From Lactuca virosa (taxonomy: Eukaryota; Streptophyta; Magnoliopsida; Asterales; Asteraceae), in NCBI GenBank assembly GCA_928212115.1, contig CAKMRJ010005745.1, positions 214,005,499 through 214,069,498 on the forward strand: DNA of 64,000 bases, given 5' to 3'. Shown in pieces: positions 12,868-24,881 of the stretch; position 1 is the stretch's first letter, and each line of letters begins with the position of its first letter. Under the pieces are notes generated by a model that ran no database searches, was not told the DNA's origin, and saw only the letters and a list, made by a program, of their open reading frames with translations. Made by a program: the position numbers and the translations under genes.

Positions 12868-12901
12868 TTTTCAATGATTCAGAATTACACTTAATACACA
12901 T
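12868..12901. other. Filler DNA at a deletion junction in E1
   Basis: About 36 bases here ('tcaatgattcagaattaca' and on to 'acattta') repeat the sequence at about 10896-10930 of the same element. On one side is leader sequence, on the other the upstream LTR starting about 14 bases inside its expected end. The primer-binding site and several hundred bases of leader are gone. This is what end-joining with a templated filler leaves behind. Confidence 0.65.
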
Positions 12902-13734
12902 TTATACAAAACAAACAATCATATGTGTGCATGCAACCCTAATTTGAGGATCTATGTTTTCACTATTAGACATACAAGCATTGAACACAAAAACTAGAAA
13001 CCCTAGGACGCACATGTAAAATTTTAGAAATTAACATATAATTAGGGTTAGGATACATACCTTTACTGTTATATAGTAATAACAATCAAATCCTTGAAGA
13101 TCTTGAACTTTGGTAGCAAGCGCCACAAGTGTCGCGCCTCTAATGGCTCACAAACAAACCTAGCAACCAAGGATTACTATGGAGAGAGAAGGGAAGTGGA
13201 AAATTCGGCCCTAGCCTCTCTTGGAGTGCCCTTAGACGAAATCCAACCCTATAAGGGTTTATATAGGTGATAAGGAAGGTTTAGGATAAGGCAGGTGTAT
13301 CTTAGATAACCCTAATCCCTTAACTTCCTCCCTAAGGCTTCCAAGGCACCCTTAGAGCCCAAGGAAACCCTAGGACACTCTAGATTTCGTTCAATCCCTC
13401 TAAGGGAGGTTCTAGAATACTCAATGCTCAACTTTTGAACATTGTCACCTTTAGTCCCTGCAGTTTCAATTAATTCCTTTAATCCCAAAATTAATTCCAA
13501 ATTAATTTCTGATTAAATATTAATTAAACAATATGATTTCTAATTAATATATTATATCCATAATACATTAATAAATTAATTTATTAACCAAGTAATAAAT
13601 TAATAAATCATTCTTCTCTCTCCAACAATAATCCTATTCAATTACCAGGTTTGAAGGCAACCCAAAAGGACATTGCTACTATCAATTCAAGTACATACCA
13701 ATTATAGTTATGGGCATAGACACCTAACCCAACA
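12902..13734 (-). repeat. 5' LTR of E1 (transcription-upstream copy, end truncated)
   Basis: About 833 bp matching 6956-7802, ending AACCCAACA before the CATCC duplication. The outermost TGATGGGTTTTAT is missing at the junction with the leader. Minus-strand TATA-like CTATATAAACCC is at about 13256-13267. Confidence 0.88.
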
Positions 13735-13849
13735 CATCCTGCCGAACCCGGGCCATATACCTTCCGCACAACGCTCCTGATCCGATCCCAACCAAAAACC
13801 ATAATAACACCCAAACACTTGAAACCCTCTATACAATAAACAACCCTTG

Positions 13850-14806
13850 CTAATCCTCTAACGATTCATGACATGCAATTTGGGATATAACATTTCTTGA
13901 AGATAGAATCCAAACATAAGCAGAGAAATAAACCGAAGGTACGCTTACCCAAACCGACGCAAGATTCCAAAACAACATAATTACTGATAAAACCATGAAG
14001 AAAACAAAAGGTAACATATCCACAATGTCGTCTGCTGGAGTCCTGACCTCCCCTGTCTGACACTGCAAAGCCCGACTCTTCTCTGTTGGGGCTCCTTCCC
14101 TACCATCTCTTTCATCGGTAATTCCCAAAGCATTCGGAGCAGGAGCAGTCACTACTCCTCCCCTCAACATCGGACAGTCGGCCTTCTTGTGGCCCAACTG
14201 ATCGCAGTGAAAACATAACGGGCTTGCCCCCTAAGGACAATCCCTACTGATGTGACCACCCCTGCCACACTTGTAGCAGCCCAAACCCCTGGAACGACAA
14301 ACTCCATTGTGCAGTTTCCCACACGTGCTGTACTGACCCCGACCCTGCTGGCCTCTCAAATGCTGATCAGAAATCTTGGGTCTCTTCCCGGGACCCTCCA
14401 CTGTATGCACCTGATCTGATCCCCTATTCACGGGATTCTCCAAATCGATATCTCACTCTCAGGCTCTAGAAACCATACCGTTCAGGGTCTCACACCCTGA
14501 AATACTCACAAGTTCCCTGATGTCATCCCGTAGCATACCCTGATATCTTGTGTCCTTCTCTTCCTCATCTGATGTGTATTGCGGTACCAATAAAGCCCTC
14601 TCCCGGAAAGAAAGATTGTGAGCTCCAATGATAGCCATAATCTCCTCACGGAACGCACTCAAGCGCTCATCCAAGATCTATAAAACACTGCAAGAAATCT
14701 CTGATGAGATGGACTCCCACACCTGCTCGCTAATCAAATCAGCACCTGTACCTGAGCAGGAACCCGAACTAGAGCCAAAACCCGAACCACCTCCCTGAGT
14801 GCTCAT
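13850..14806 (-). pseudogene. Broken gag of element A with two zinc knuckles
   Basis: One minus-strand frame runs from a methionine at 14806, rich in glycine and serine at first, with in-frame stops near 14680, 14459 and 14231. It holds two CCHC knuckles, CYKCGRGGHISRDC near 14240-14290 and CFHCDQLGHKKADC near 14170-14215, the nucleic-acid-binding motif of gag. At about 300 codons it is short for a Ty3/Gypsy gag, and I do not see the usual central capsid domain. The stops and the lack of downstream pol show this copy cannot make particles on its own. A Tekay/Del assignment is plausible, not proven. Confidence 0.7.
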
Positions 14807-15708
14807 CTCCAAACTGAAATACAACATGCCAACGATCAAAACATGCCGAAAAATCCTCCTCCCATAAGCTTCTTATATTCTCCAAGACTCTCACCAATTT
14901 GAGTATGGATCATGTGCTTTTAGTAGTACGGGGCCAATACTACCTTCCACGCCTATCCATACTTTCCTCAGAAATCCTCCCGAATCCTCTAAGTCACTTC
15001 CTCAAACCAATGCACCAAAACTCACTAAGCCGCACCACTAACCCACTGAAACATATCCTAGGCTCGCCTAGGTTCACGACCTCACCCTACCCATAGCTGC
15101 TGAAAGACTCTCACCAATGTCGACCAACTACCTCATGAATATAGTCACATGCAACAGAGATCAGATAATCCTTCGAGTAAAAGACTCAACCCTAGAACGG
15201 TTGGACTTAAACGAGAGCTGCGTAATAGGGTCAAATCCATCACTCTTAGATTCATGTGTCGCATATGACTTTTCATATTCACTTAGTGGTTGATCCACAT
15301 CACGAAGAATCCCACAAAGCACAAAGCAAGAAACATTCAGGCAACAGAAAATCTAACCAGCATACACTAATCAAGCCATTCTATCCCCTGATCTGGAAAC
15401 CATACTACATGCAATTCTAAAGGCTCATACAATCAGGCATACAAAGGCATCTCTCCTAAAATATAATACTGAGCAGATCCTTAGCTCTAATCTAGCATGT
15501 GATTCACACAATCATAACATATAACATAGTAAACATGTATTGGTATTTTGGGAACCACTTACTTGAGCTCGGCCGATTGCACGCATCACACCCTTTTCTT
15601 TGATTAGTAATTTCCTTTTAATTAAATGTTTATTTTATAAAAAATTTCACCAATCCCTCATTTTCAGTTCAAGCACACCGAGAGTATGCTCGAATCCCTC
15701 AAACCAAG
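14807..15708 (-). other. Leader of element A
   Basis: Lies between the primer-binding site and gag on the minus strand. It has no convincing coding frame. The block at about 15150-15235 resembles 5686-5775 at the far end of the interior. Confidence 0.55.
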
Positions 15709-15720
15709 GCTCTTATACCA
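15709..15720 (-). promoter_or_regulatory. Primer-binding site of element A
   Basis: The minus strand reads TGGTATAAGAGC three bases after the LTR end. This differs by one base from TGGTATCAGAGC, the usual plant site complementary to initiator methionine tRNA. Confidence 0.8.
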
Positions 15721-17136
15721 ACTTGTAACATCCCAAAAATCAAGGATAAAATTTTCATTTTTATTATAATCAAAACACTATTGTAAACTTTGTCCAAACA
15801 TTGAAAAGCATTTCAAATAACACAATTATCAGAGTTCATTCCCAGAGATCACAAATTGCGGAAAACACGGGTGTATGCGCTGCGATCGTCTCGAGCTCTT
15901 TCATTTGAAAACTGGAATACCTGAAACATAAACTGAAAACCAAAAGCACAAATCTTAGTGATTTCCCCAAATACCAATAACCGTACAAGAAAAATACAAT
16001 AAAAATATAGTGGCCCCGCCCTATTATCGGGCCCAGTCCGGCATCGGACCCCGCCCGGTCATCGAGCTGAGCTCAGAAAGCATATAAACACATAGACATG
16101 CAATATACAAACATAGCATATAGATAGTCATCGGGCTCTGCCCGGCATCGGGCCTTAGCCCGGAAAGCATATAAACACAGGCACATGCAAGAGTCATAAA
16201 GACAGCTAGCATACTAACAAGATAACATAACATGGGTTGGCATTGGTGCCTTCAACCCGCTAAACCTGGTAAGGAAACTCACCTCGAATGCTGAAGCATA
16301 CTGAAAGAAATCCCTAGCTGCTACCCTGACGACACCTCCGAACTGTTAGATCAAAACAACACCCAATTAACAATTGGGTTCCAATCCATAACCACAACTT
16401 CATATCTGGGGTAAAAATACCATTTTACCCCTAACCTAGCCTTATCCAAAACTATGACCCAAGCTACAATCTGAAAGACCCAAAGACCCACTAATCAACC
16501 AATGGCCCAATTTTCTAAATTGAGCCCAACCTCATACATGGCCTTGCCTTAAGGCCCAACCATTATTTCTAGTCCAAACACTTTGCATCCCGATGGCCCA
16601 TTAATAACTTAAGCCCAACATGCCAGAAACTACTAGATCCATAAAAGCCTACTAATGGCCCAATTTTCCAAATTGGGCCCAATCCCATATGGGCCTTATC
16701 CTAAGCCCATATTTTCCATATATCCAATTCAGATTATCTCAAGCACCCTCCTAGGACAAACTTGGTCAAAGACATAAACCAAAAGACAAGATCCATAATC
16801 CATATCGACCCAACTCGCCGAGTTGTCTAATCAACTCGCCGAGCTGACCCACATCAACTTAAAAACGAGGTAAAGCAAAACAACTTGCCGAGTTGACCCA
16901 TAAACTCGCCGAGTTCGCTCAAGACCCAACAACTTAATGCCTTAAGCTGCCTTCATCGATCCCAAGAGCTCCAAAGCTCAGAACTCGACCAAAATGAGAT
17001 CAAGAAGGGTAAAGTTTCCAACTTTACCCATAGAAACCACCTAAATGGGTCCAAACCCAAACCCTAGACTTGAAAGAGTGAGGGCTTAACCATTAAGCAC
17101 TTAATCATCAAAAAGAATACCCCAAAATGCAGATCT

Positions 17137-17906
17137 TGATGGGTTTTGAGCATTCTAACACTTATATGGTGTACATGCAACCTTATAAACCTTGGATCTA
17201 TGTTTTCTCTATTATACATGCAAATATTCAATATTCCAAGGTTTCATCCTAACTAGCATAATAAGAAGTAACTATGCTACAAGAATCTAGTAGAATGACA
17301 TACCTTTTGATGGAGCTTGAAGTCTTGAACCTTTAAGAGCCTAGTGCCTCAAGTGTTGCACCTCAAATGGTTCACACAACACCAAGAACCTTTGGAATAA
17401 CTAGAGAATAAGGATACTTAGGTTCATACTCATGAAATCAGTTTGCCCTCTTTTTGTACACACACTAGTGCCTAGCACTTAGCACCATTTTATGAACCAT
17501 AGACCTCTTTATATAGTGTGGAGGATTAGGTTTACATTCATGTAAACCCTAATACCCATGACCTTTCATTTCCATAGGATCCATGGGTTCAACACTCCAT
17601 GGACTATCCATGAAAGCATAGCCCAACCTAAATGAACCTGGCCCACCATATATATAAGAGTCCACATTTAATTAGTTCCTTTTGATCACTAAATTAATTC
17701 TAAATTAATTCTTGATCAATACTAATTAAATAATGTGATTTCATATTAATATATTAGAACTTATAATATATTAATACAAATCATAAGTATCATTTTTCTC
17801 ATTTTGTCTATCCAATTGTTCTGATGCCATGCAACCCAAATGGACCATGCCAAGTCGGGTCAAGTACATACCAATTATAGTTATGGACTTAGACACTAAT
17901 CCAACA
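17137..17906 (-). repeat. 3' LTR of E2
   Basis: Begins TGATGGGTTTTGAGC, ends CTAATCCAACA. It is paired with 24112-24881. The TATA-like TATATAAAGAGG lies on the minus strand near 17509-17520. Confidence 0.93.
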
Positions 17907-17924
17907 GTCTCCCACTTGGATAAG
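17907..17924 (-). promoter_or_regulatory. Polypurine tract of E2
   Basis: The minus strand reads CTTATCCAAGTGGGAGAC directly before the LTR, the same block as in E1 and D. Confidence 0.85.
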
Positions 17925-19673
17925 TCAAAAACTATTATTGCGTATGACTCCAAAACCCGACTAGCAATCGTAGCTCTTAAAGCCGCTGTCGAACTCTGAC
18001 CTAGTCAATGACTTGTCCATTAGATAAGGGATCATATATTCCTCCATTCTAGATATCACATGGACTGAGACATGGATTGTAATCATTCTCTCTGTCCATT
18101 TGTTGTTTCCTGATTTCCGATTTATGACGACCGACTAATTGAACAAATCAAATCAGTCCAGGCTTGGCCAAGCACTTAGAGGTATCATCACTAAATCATC
18201 GAGGGGCCCACAGATATCGCTTTTATCCCATCAAGGGTAAAAGGAATGGATAAACTTCGACTCATATGCTTGCTCTACTACTTGTTGAATCATACACAAA
18301 GGTACGTTTTATAACATCGAGTTACCAATGCGTTTTCGTATAATCAATGTATAACCAACTCATAGTCAACAACTAATATCTCTAGGTTTGAAGAAAATAA
18401 GATATTATCGTCTCATGATCACTCGTAATAAAATCCATGAAGTGATTCAAATGAGCGTGGGTTTAATCCAATACTCAGAACTTATGAGCACTCATGAATG
18501 TTGTAGCAACTCTTGCTATGTCCAATACCTTAGACATCTACAAACCAACTTCATGGCAGTCTTGCCTTAATACCTACTTCCAATGTATTATCGACTGTGG
18601 ATGGTTTGAATAACTTAGTCATTCAGGAAGAATGACCTAGTTATTCTAGAAGTCAAAACATGCAAAGTGAAACACAAGAATAATGGAATCCAATATGGTC
18701 TCAGAACTTATGGATATAAATAGAACACCTTTTATTTATCACCATATTTATTACACATTATTCATTGTATAATGTTTCAAATTTATAACCTTAATACTAG
18801 AATTAAAACAATAGTTGTCCCATGCTCCAAGCATGTACACTATGTTTTCTGAACACTAGTCATGCCATACACCAAGTATGCACACCATGTTTGTCTATGA
18901 TCCTTACTTTGTGGAATAGATCGATTGAACATAATTCCAATGATTCTCATTTCACAATCCCAAATCCTTACCACAAATGCAAGAATTCCAAATTCCTGCC
19001 ATTTACCAAAATCTGTTAGATTTTAAACTTATATGCACCGATCCTCTGTAATGATTATGCACAAAGTCACAAATACTTGTCAACAGACATTACAGAGTAT
19101 TCCAATGGAGATCAACTCCATGGAAACGAAGTCTCATATTCAAAGTACATTGTGTTGAACATCCTTCTTGCATTAAGTTTTCTAATCTTACACAGATTGA
19201 ATAGTTTCCACCCATGGAGACATTTCCATATTCCCATTTTGACTATCACTTCTGAACAAGAGTTGCCTCCTTTCAGAATATGTCAATATGGTCCTTCCAA
19301 AATTTACACTATACTTCCAACTGTCCCTGAGCAACCAATCTTTGGTAAACCTTAGATTGTCCTCGACAATTGCTTAATCATTTTAGTCATATCTAATTCT
19401 AGACCTTTTCCCCTCTTAATGCCCCTAGGAATTTGGAAAATTTAGAAAGGATAAATATTATAGCACATGCAATCGATCCTATACCCGAAGCATATGGGAC
19501 ACGATTCATGATGTCTCACATAAAGACATGATTCTAGACCAGTCTTTTGCTACAATATTTTTATTTGCCATGTTTTCATAATTCGACTATGAAGAGAGAT
19601 GTCATAATCATAATCGAATTTGAGAACACAATATAGATAGAATTTCCTTAAGTTGACCCATTCGAACATAAAA

Positions 19674-19728
<55 letters not shown>

Positions 19729-21828
19729 TTGACTAAAGATGATTAAAATCTCAATCTAAGCTTTTTGAATTGAAATGAAGTACAATTTCCTCTCCCTTAA
19801 TTATAGCAAAACAACTTTTCCCAATTGAAACTTTTGTTTTCTATAATTAATATTGCTCACTTGCAACACTTATCATAATTATCATGCTCCCACTAACATG
19901 ATGATTATTAGCATAACACTTATGCTCCCACTAGCTTTGACATGTACTTAGAAATCAGCTGGACTTCTAGAAATCAATACTTTATTGACTTTCTTACCAG
20001 AGTTCAGATTTCTGATAGGAGATGCTTTGATAAAACTTTATCAAAATCATACACCTTTCCTTAGATAGCACACATGTGTGTCTCAACAATTTCAGAACTA
20101 TGAAAAGGGATTCCGTAATCATAGTCTCAATTGTTTAGACCTTTGCCATTCCTCACAAGTCCATGTTAGTGTGCCGGTTAACCACACACGCTCCACTAAC
20201 GACTTTGAACATGCAAATATCACAATTGCTATCTACTTAAAACCTCTTAGTGAAACCGTTTCCTTACGATCATTTTCATGAATCGGAGAGAAACCTTATG
20301 ACACTTAGATTTTATGGTGTATGTGTTCCTATCCATGTGAATTTGTCAAAACCATAATCACAAGACACGGTTAGTGACAAATTCATATGGACTGAACTTG
20401 TGCATTCTTAACTTCTTGCAACCTGGCAGCACAAGGGCCAGCCATTGCTTCCAAGTTGTTATGCAACCAATTGAGAACTCTCAGAACTCATATGCAAAGC
20501 CAACTTTAACTAGAATGGGTACAGAAATAGGAATATGTCAACACGATAGGTTATAGACCTCAAGTCGTGTGCTAGTGATAAACTACAAGTTTTATTCTTG
20601 ATTAGACTCTTTCAAGATCTTTTAGAGTCCCACTGTCCTCTTGACATATAACTATATAAGACTCTCTTGCCAAGACCCATTCCTTGACAAACAAATATTC
20701 AAAAGATAGTGCAGATTCTTATCAAGACAAACACTTCACACAATTGGCCTAAGTTGGTCTCTGTTTTATCCAAAACATCACAACTTACCAATTTCAAATG
20801 TATAAGAGTAGGACACATTTTACTCTTACATTTGATAAGTGTTGTAAACCTTCTTTAAGATATGTCACTCAATTTACAATCTTGGAGTATGAATCTAAGA
20901 ATTGTTTTGGAACGAAGTATGAGTCATCTTTTTTATTTAACCACTTCAACAATTCATGACTCCTCTTCTTAGCCATAAGAATGCACTAAGATGTCCTTAG
21001 AGGATGAATTGTGATATGGTCTCACAATCATTAAGATGATCATAAAACATGATACTAAAGTACTCTCCCATCTTTTCAGATTTGAGAAACTTTTATCTTT
21101 CTGCCTAATTTGATTCTTCTCATTCGTTCTGCCATACATTGTAACTTTTTCCAATGTTTCAGAATTATACTTAAACTTGTAAGTATAACCATATTTACTA
21201 AACTTTAGTAAATCATAACGAATAGTCTTATCGATCTTTTGTGGTGGACTTGACCAGTACACAAGAATGTGTACTCGATCCCTTAGTCCTTCACTTGACT
21301 CACCTATACATGTGAACAAGGAATTAGTCTTAATTTTCCAAAGATGAAAATTCTCATTCATCATACGATACAACTTGGATGATTCCAAGTTTCTTTCCAA
21401 TTGAAACTTGGGTGATGAGAATCTTTCCTTATTTGGTAAATTTAGACACTACCACAAATGAAAGAATCAAATTCATATTTCCAATATTGCTAGAAACATA
21501 CAAACATCAATTTTTCATAAATGCCATTGCAAGGAGATATAAAACAAAATTTTATTTATTTATAAAATGCGGAAAAAACTTTTTCATTACAATGCAACTT
21601 TAAATGAAAACTATGATATTACATATTTCCTAGCAATCTATCATAACTCCTAAGTAGTAGCTCAAGAATCTGATCTTCGAACCATGCGATTGAAATCCAT
21701 CTTCGCGATCAGATTCAGCATACTCTTCCTTTAAGTTTCCTTCCCTTTGCTTGATCCTGCCAAACATAAAAATGTAACCGAGTCACATTTTATATTAAGA
21801 ATCATCAACTAGGAACTTAATAGAGTTA
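17925..21828 (-). pseudogene. Decayed Copia pol and 3' region of E2
   Basis: Stops and frameshifts are everywhere, but fossils are legible on the minus strand. Around 20960-21260 there are remnants of the integrase core: a segment like FSKYGYTYKFKYNSETLEK and, further on, GEYFSIMFYDHLNDC then PLRTS, which line up with FSRYGYVYLIKHKSETFEK, GEYLSTEFLDYLKEC and PPRTP of D. Around 20285-20350 a segment corresponds to MDGNVHTYKARLVAKG of the reverse transcriptase. The remainder is unrecognisable. A (TA)n run lies at about 19677-19727. The copy could move only if another element supplied pol. Confidence 0.65.
20165..20200 (-). other. Extra copy of the 36-nt leader hairpin inside decayed pol of E2
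   Basis: Arms GTTAGTG/CACTAAC pair perfectly around the same GGTTAACC-centred loop that is found in the leaders of E1, E2 and D. It lies about 2.8 kb downstream of the leader pair of the same element. D and E1 show no copy at this position that I could see. Confidence 0.7.
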
Positions 21829-22549
21829 GATAGTGGACTTACCTGAAGTAGAGTCAAACCTTTTTTTTATTTTTGACTTTACCATCCTTATGATCTTTCA
21901 GGTAAATTTGGCAGCTTCGCAGCCAATGCCCCTTCCTTTGGCAATAGAAACATTTGGACTCTCTGGGAATGGTACTTGGGACAATCTTAGACTTAGCCTT
22001 TCTCTTTACCATTTGGTCAACCGAGTTGACTATGGCCGATCCCTTTCCATTGGGAAGAGAAAGCTTTCTGGATTTCCAATGTCACCATTGTCAGAGTCCA
22101 TGGAAGTTTGGGAAGTCGATCTTCCAATCAAATTTGCTTTACCAGTGCTCCAAATCATTGCTGATTCAGCAGCACCAAGCAAATATATAAGATTATTAAG
22201 GGTCATGTCATAGTCTGTTACATAGTAGTCCCAAAGGAACTCACTATGTGACTTAGGAAGTGATTGAAGAACCTAGTCAACAACCAACTTCCTCAAGACT
22301 TTGACACCCAACTCTCCCGACTTGTCAATATGTGACTTCATCTCCAAGATGTGAGCATACATAGACCTTGTTCGCCAATAGGGCTTGAGTGACCTTGAAT
22401 TATTCAAGAACTTATGGGTTAGGTAGAATAATTGGAGGAGGTGGAGGAAGAGAATTATGATTTCCATGATTCAATTGTGGGACATCATCTTCATTAGGAA
22501 AGCTTGTTCCAAGAGATTTGCGAAGATCATAGTCGTCTGAACCAGACAT
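21829..22549 (-). pseudogene. Short Copia gag of E2, degenerate
   Basis: The frame starts at a methionine at 22549 (MSGSDDYDLRKSLG) and corresponds to the E1 gag, including the proline-rich LPPPPPIILPN segment, the 'LEMKSHID' region near 22330 and a zinc-knuckle region near 21920-21960. Frameshifts break it into pieces. As in E1, the N-terminal third of the D gag is absent. Shared structure between E1 and E2 shows that this short gag is a lineage feature. Confidence 0.65.
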
Positions 22550-22830
22550 CTAATATGGGAGATATTCAAGTTAGTTGATTTAAGTCATTAATATAACACC
22601 CAATATGAAATATTAAGGCTAGGACCCAACACAATATTTTATAACTTGGAAGAGGGATGCCGTAATCCAAGCTACAAAATATTTGAAGGTAGGCGAATGA
22701 CGATTCACCAATTTCCACCATGAAAAACGAAATAAATTATTAAGTTTTAATTGGCTTTGAAACTCCTAGATCTTTTGAGATTTATTGAACTTTTCAATGG
22801 CATGTTTCAATCTCGATTGTGCCCTCTCAA

Positions 22831-23267
22831 GTTTGTGACTGGGATGCCGAGGATCACAAACAAGGTGTGAATAACCATAAAAATATACTTGGTACCCTTA
22901 ATATTTATCACTTAATCGATGTGCTGGTTAACCACATGCGCTCCACCGATCCTATGATAAACATTAAGTTACCCTTTGCCTACCTTGTTAAATTCAGGTT
23001 AGTGTGCCAGTTAACCACACATGCTCCACTAACGACTTAAGCAAAGTGCAAAGTGTAATTTCATGGGTTAGCACCAAATTCACATTTTCCTAAAGTAACT
23101 AAGATTGGAAATTTATAAAAGGTTTAGTTACTTTATATTTATCATTATACTTATAATGAAGGGAGAATTATAGTCCTTGTCCTACCTATTCGGCTAACGA
23201 CCATCCACCAGTCAAGGAAGCGGTGTGTGAGAGTGGACACCCATTAAACTGCCATTTTATAGGCAGT
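22831..23267 (-). promoter_or_regulatory. Structured leader of E2 with four hairpins
   Basis: It contains arms GTTTGTGA/TCACAAAC (22831-22861), the 36-nt pair at 22915-22950 (ATCGATG/CACCGAT) and 22998-23033 (GTTAGTG/CACTAAC), and arms ACTGCC/GGCAGT with loop ATTTTATA (23248-23267). Compared with D, the last stem differs at two pairs and both remain Watson-Crick. The one mismatch in 22915-22950 is a G-U pair on the transcribed strand. This is evidence for RNA structure; its function is unknown. Confidence 0.65.
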
Positions 23268-23337
23268 AACCTTATAACCCCCTTATAGATCGGCTTCGTG
23301 AATGAGGTCTACTAATGGTAAGACTGACTTTGATCTT

Positions 23338-23367
23338 ATACATATATATATATATATATATATATAT
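23338..23367. repeat. (TA)n run in the E2 leader
   Basis: A TA run between the structured leader and the primer-binding site; D has only a short version at the matching place near 57610. Confidence 0.85.
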
Positions 23368-24098
23368 TATTAACTTATAATACTATAAAGGATAAGGGTT
23401 GAATTTTAACTGTTAAAATTCTAAGGGTTTAACTTGGAATTAAAGTATTCATGAGGGGAAACTTTACAAATTCCAAAACTTGAGGGCAAGTTTTGAACTA
23501 TTCAAAAACTTTTGGATTTTCATAACTTATGAGTTTAATTAAGGTTTTAAAAACTTTAATGAAGAGACTCTTGAACATCCATAACTTGAGGACAAGTTAG
23601 GGAGTTCATAAAACAAAAAGACTCTTCAATTTTGTAACATATGCATTTTAATGAATCTTTAAAAGAAATGTATTTTGGTAATCCATAACTTGAGGACAAA
23701 TTATGGACTCCATTAAAATACATTTAGATCAAGAATTAACTAACAACAATTTGCAAATAATTCCTATGATCTACCAAAACTCATAAGTGTATGAACAATC
23801 ATATCAACAATTTCAAGAATCATATATAATCACATAAACTAAAACAAGTCTTGAAACTTTGACAGTTATCCTTTATTTGGATGAGAATAAACATTACCAT
23901 AACATCAAAATCAAGTTTTACGAACAAAAACACTTTGTGGTAATGATTCTAATCCAAAACAGGCCAAAAAACTAATTGTTTTTCACTGAACAGTCACCAC
24001 CTCGTGGTAAATTTTACCACCTCGTGGTGAACTGACAGGTTCCAAAAAAAACGATTTTTCTTGCAAATAGCATCAAGTATAATTGAAAACAAGCCTAA

Positions 24099-24110
24099 GC
24101 TCTGATACCA
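24099..24110 (-). promoter_or_regulatory. Primer-binding site of E2
   Basis: The minus strand reads TGGTATCAGAGC one base after the LTR end, complementary to initiator methionine tRNA. Confidence 0.9.
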
Positions 24111-24111
24111 C

Positions 24112-24881
24112 TGATGAGTTTTGAGCATTCTAACACTCCTATGGTGTACATGCAACCTTATAAACCTTGGATCTATGTTTTTTCTATTATACATGCAAAT
24201 ATTCAATATTCCAAGGTTTCATCCTAACTAGCATAATAAGAATTAACTATACTATAAGAATCTAGTAGAATGACATACCTTTTGATGGAGCTTGAAGTCT
24301 TGAACCTTTAAGAGCCTAGTGCCTCAAGTGTTGCACCTCAAATGGTTCACACAACACCAAGAACCATTGGAATAACTAGACAATAAGGATACTTATGTCC
24401 ACACTCATGAAATCGGTTTGCCCTCTTTTTGTACACACACTAGTGCCTAGCACTTAGCACCATTTTATGAACCATAGACCTCTTTATATAGTGTGGAGGA
24501 TTAGGGTTACATTCATGTAAACCCTAATACCTATGACCTTTCATTTCCATAGGATCCATGGGTTATACACTCCATGGACTATCCATGAAAGCTTATCCTA
24601 ACCTAAATGAACTTGGTCCACCATATATATAAGAGTCCATATTTAATTAGTTCCTTTCGATCACTAAATTAATTCTAAATTAATTCTTGATCAATACTAA
24701 TTAAATAATGTGATTTCATATTAATATATTAGAACTTATAATATATTAATATAAATCATAAGTATCCTTTTTCTCATTTTGTCTATCCAATTGTTCCAAT
24801 GCCATGCAACCCAAATGGACCATGCCAAGTCGGATCAAGTACATACCAATTATAGTTATGGACTTAGACACTAATCCAACA
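24112..24881 (-). repeat. 5' LTR of E2
   Basis: 770 bp, matching 17137-17906. It carries the promoter: minus-strand CACTATATAAAGAGG at about 24481-24495. Confidence 0.93.

Larger units (their letters stand above)
6956..13734 (-). mobile_element. Copia LTR retrotransposon E1, gag only with decayed pol
   Basis: The two ends are long terminal repeats flanked by an exact CATCC duplication (6951-6955 and 13735-13739). Minus orientation is shown by the purine tract AAGTGGGAGAC next to the LTR at 7802 and by the gag reading frame. The interior keeps a shortened gag and about 3.8 kb of decayed pol. The primer-binding site and the promoter-proximal leader are missing: at about 12867-12901 the leader is joined directly into the upstream LTR through a short filler. 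It lies in the interior of element A and is therefore younger than A. Confidence 0.9.
17137..24881 (-). mobile_element. Copia LTR retrotransposon E2, gag with decayed pol
   Basis: Two 770-bp LTRs enclose a 6.2-kb interior. The insertion site shows gatct (17132-17136) and gattt (24882-24886), a five-base duplication with one change. Minus orientation follows from the purine tract at 17907-17924 and the site TGGTATCAGAGC beside the LTR at 24112. The interior is almost the same length as that of D (about 6205 versus 6200 bp), but only traces of protein motifs remain in pol. Its LTRs are clearly related to those of D over their whole length. It sits inside an LTR of element A. Confidence 0.92.

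Noticed and set aside
20969..21400. 143-codon minus-strand frame as a novel protein
   Set aside because: Part of it aligns with the Copia integrase core of D; it is a chance opening in decayed pol.
6956..24881. E1 and E2 as gag-only elements with unrelated filler in place of pol
   Set aside because: Traces of integrase and reverse transcriptase, collinear with D, are legible in E2 and partly in E1, so pol is decayed and not replaced.
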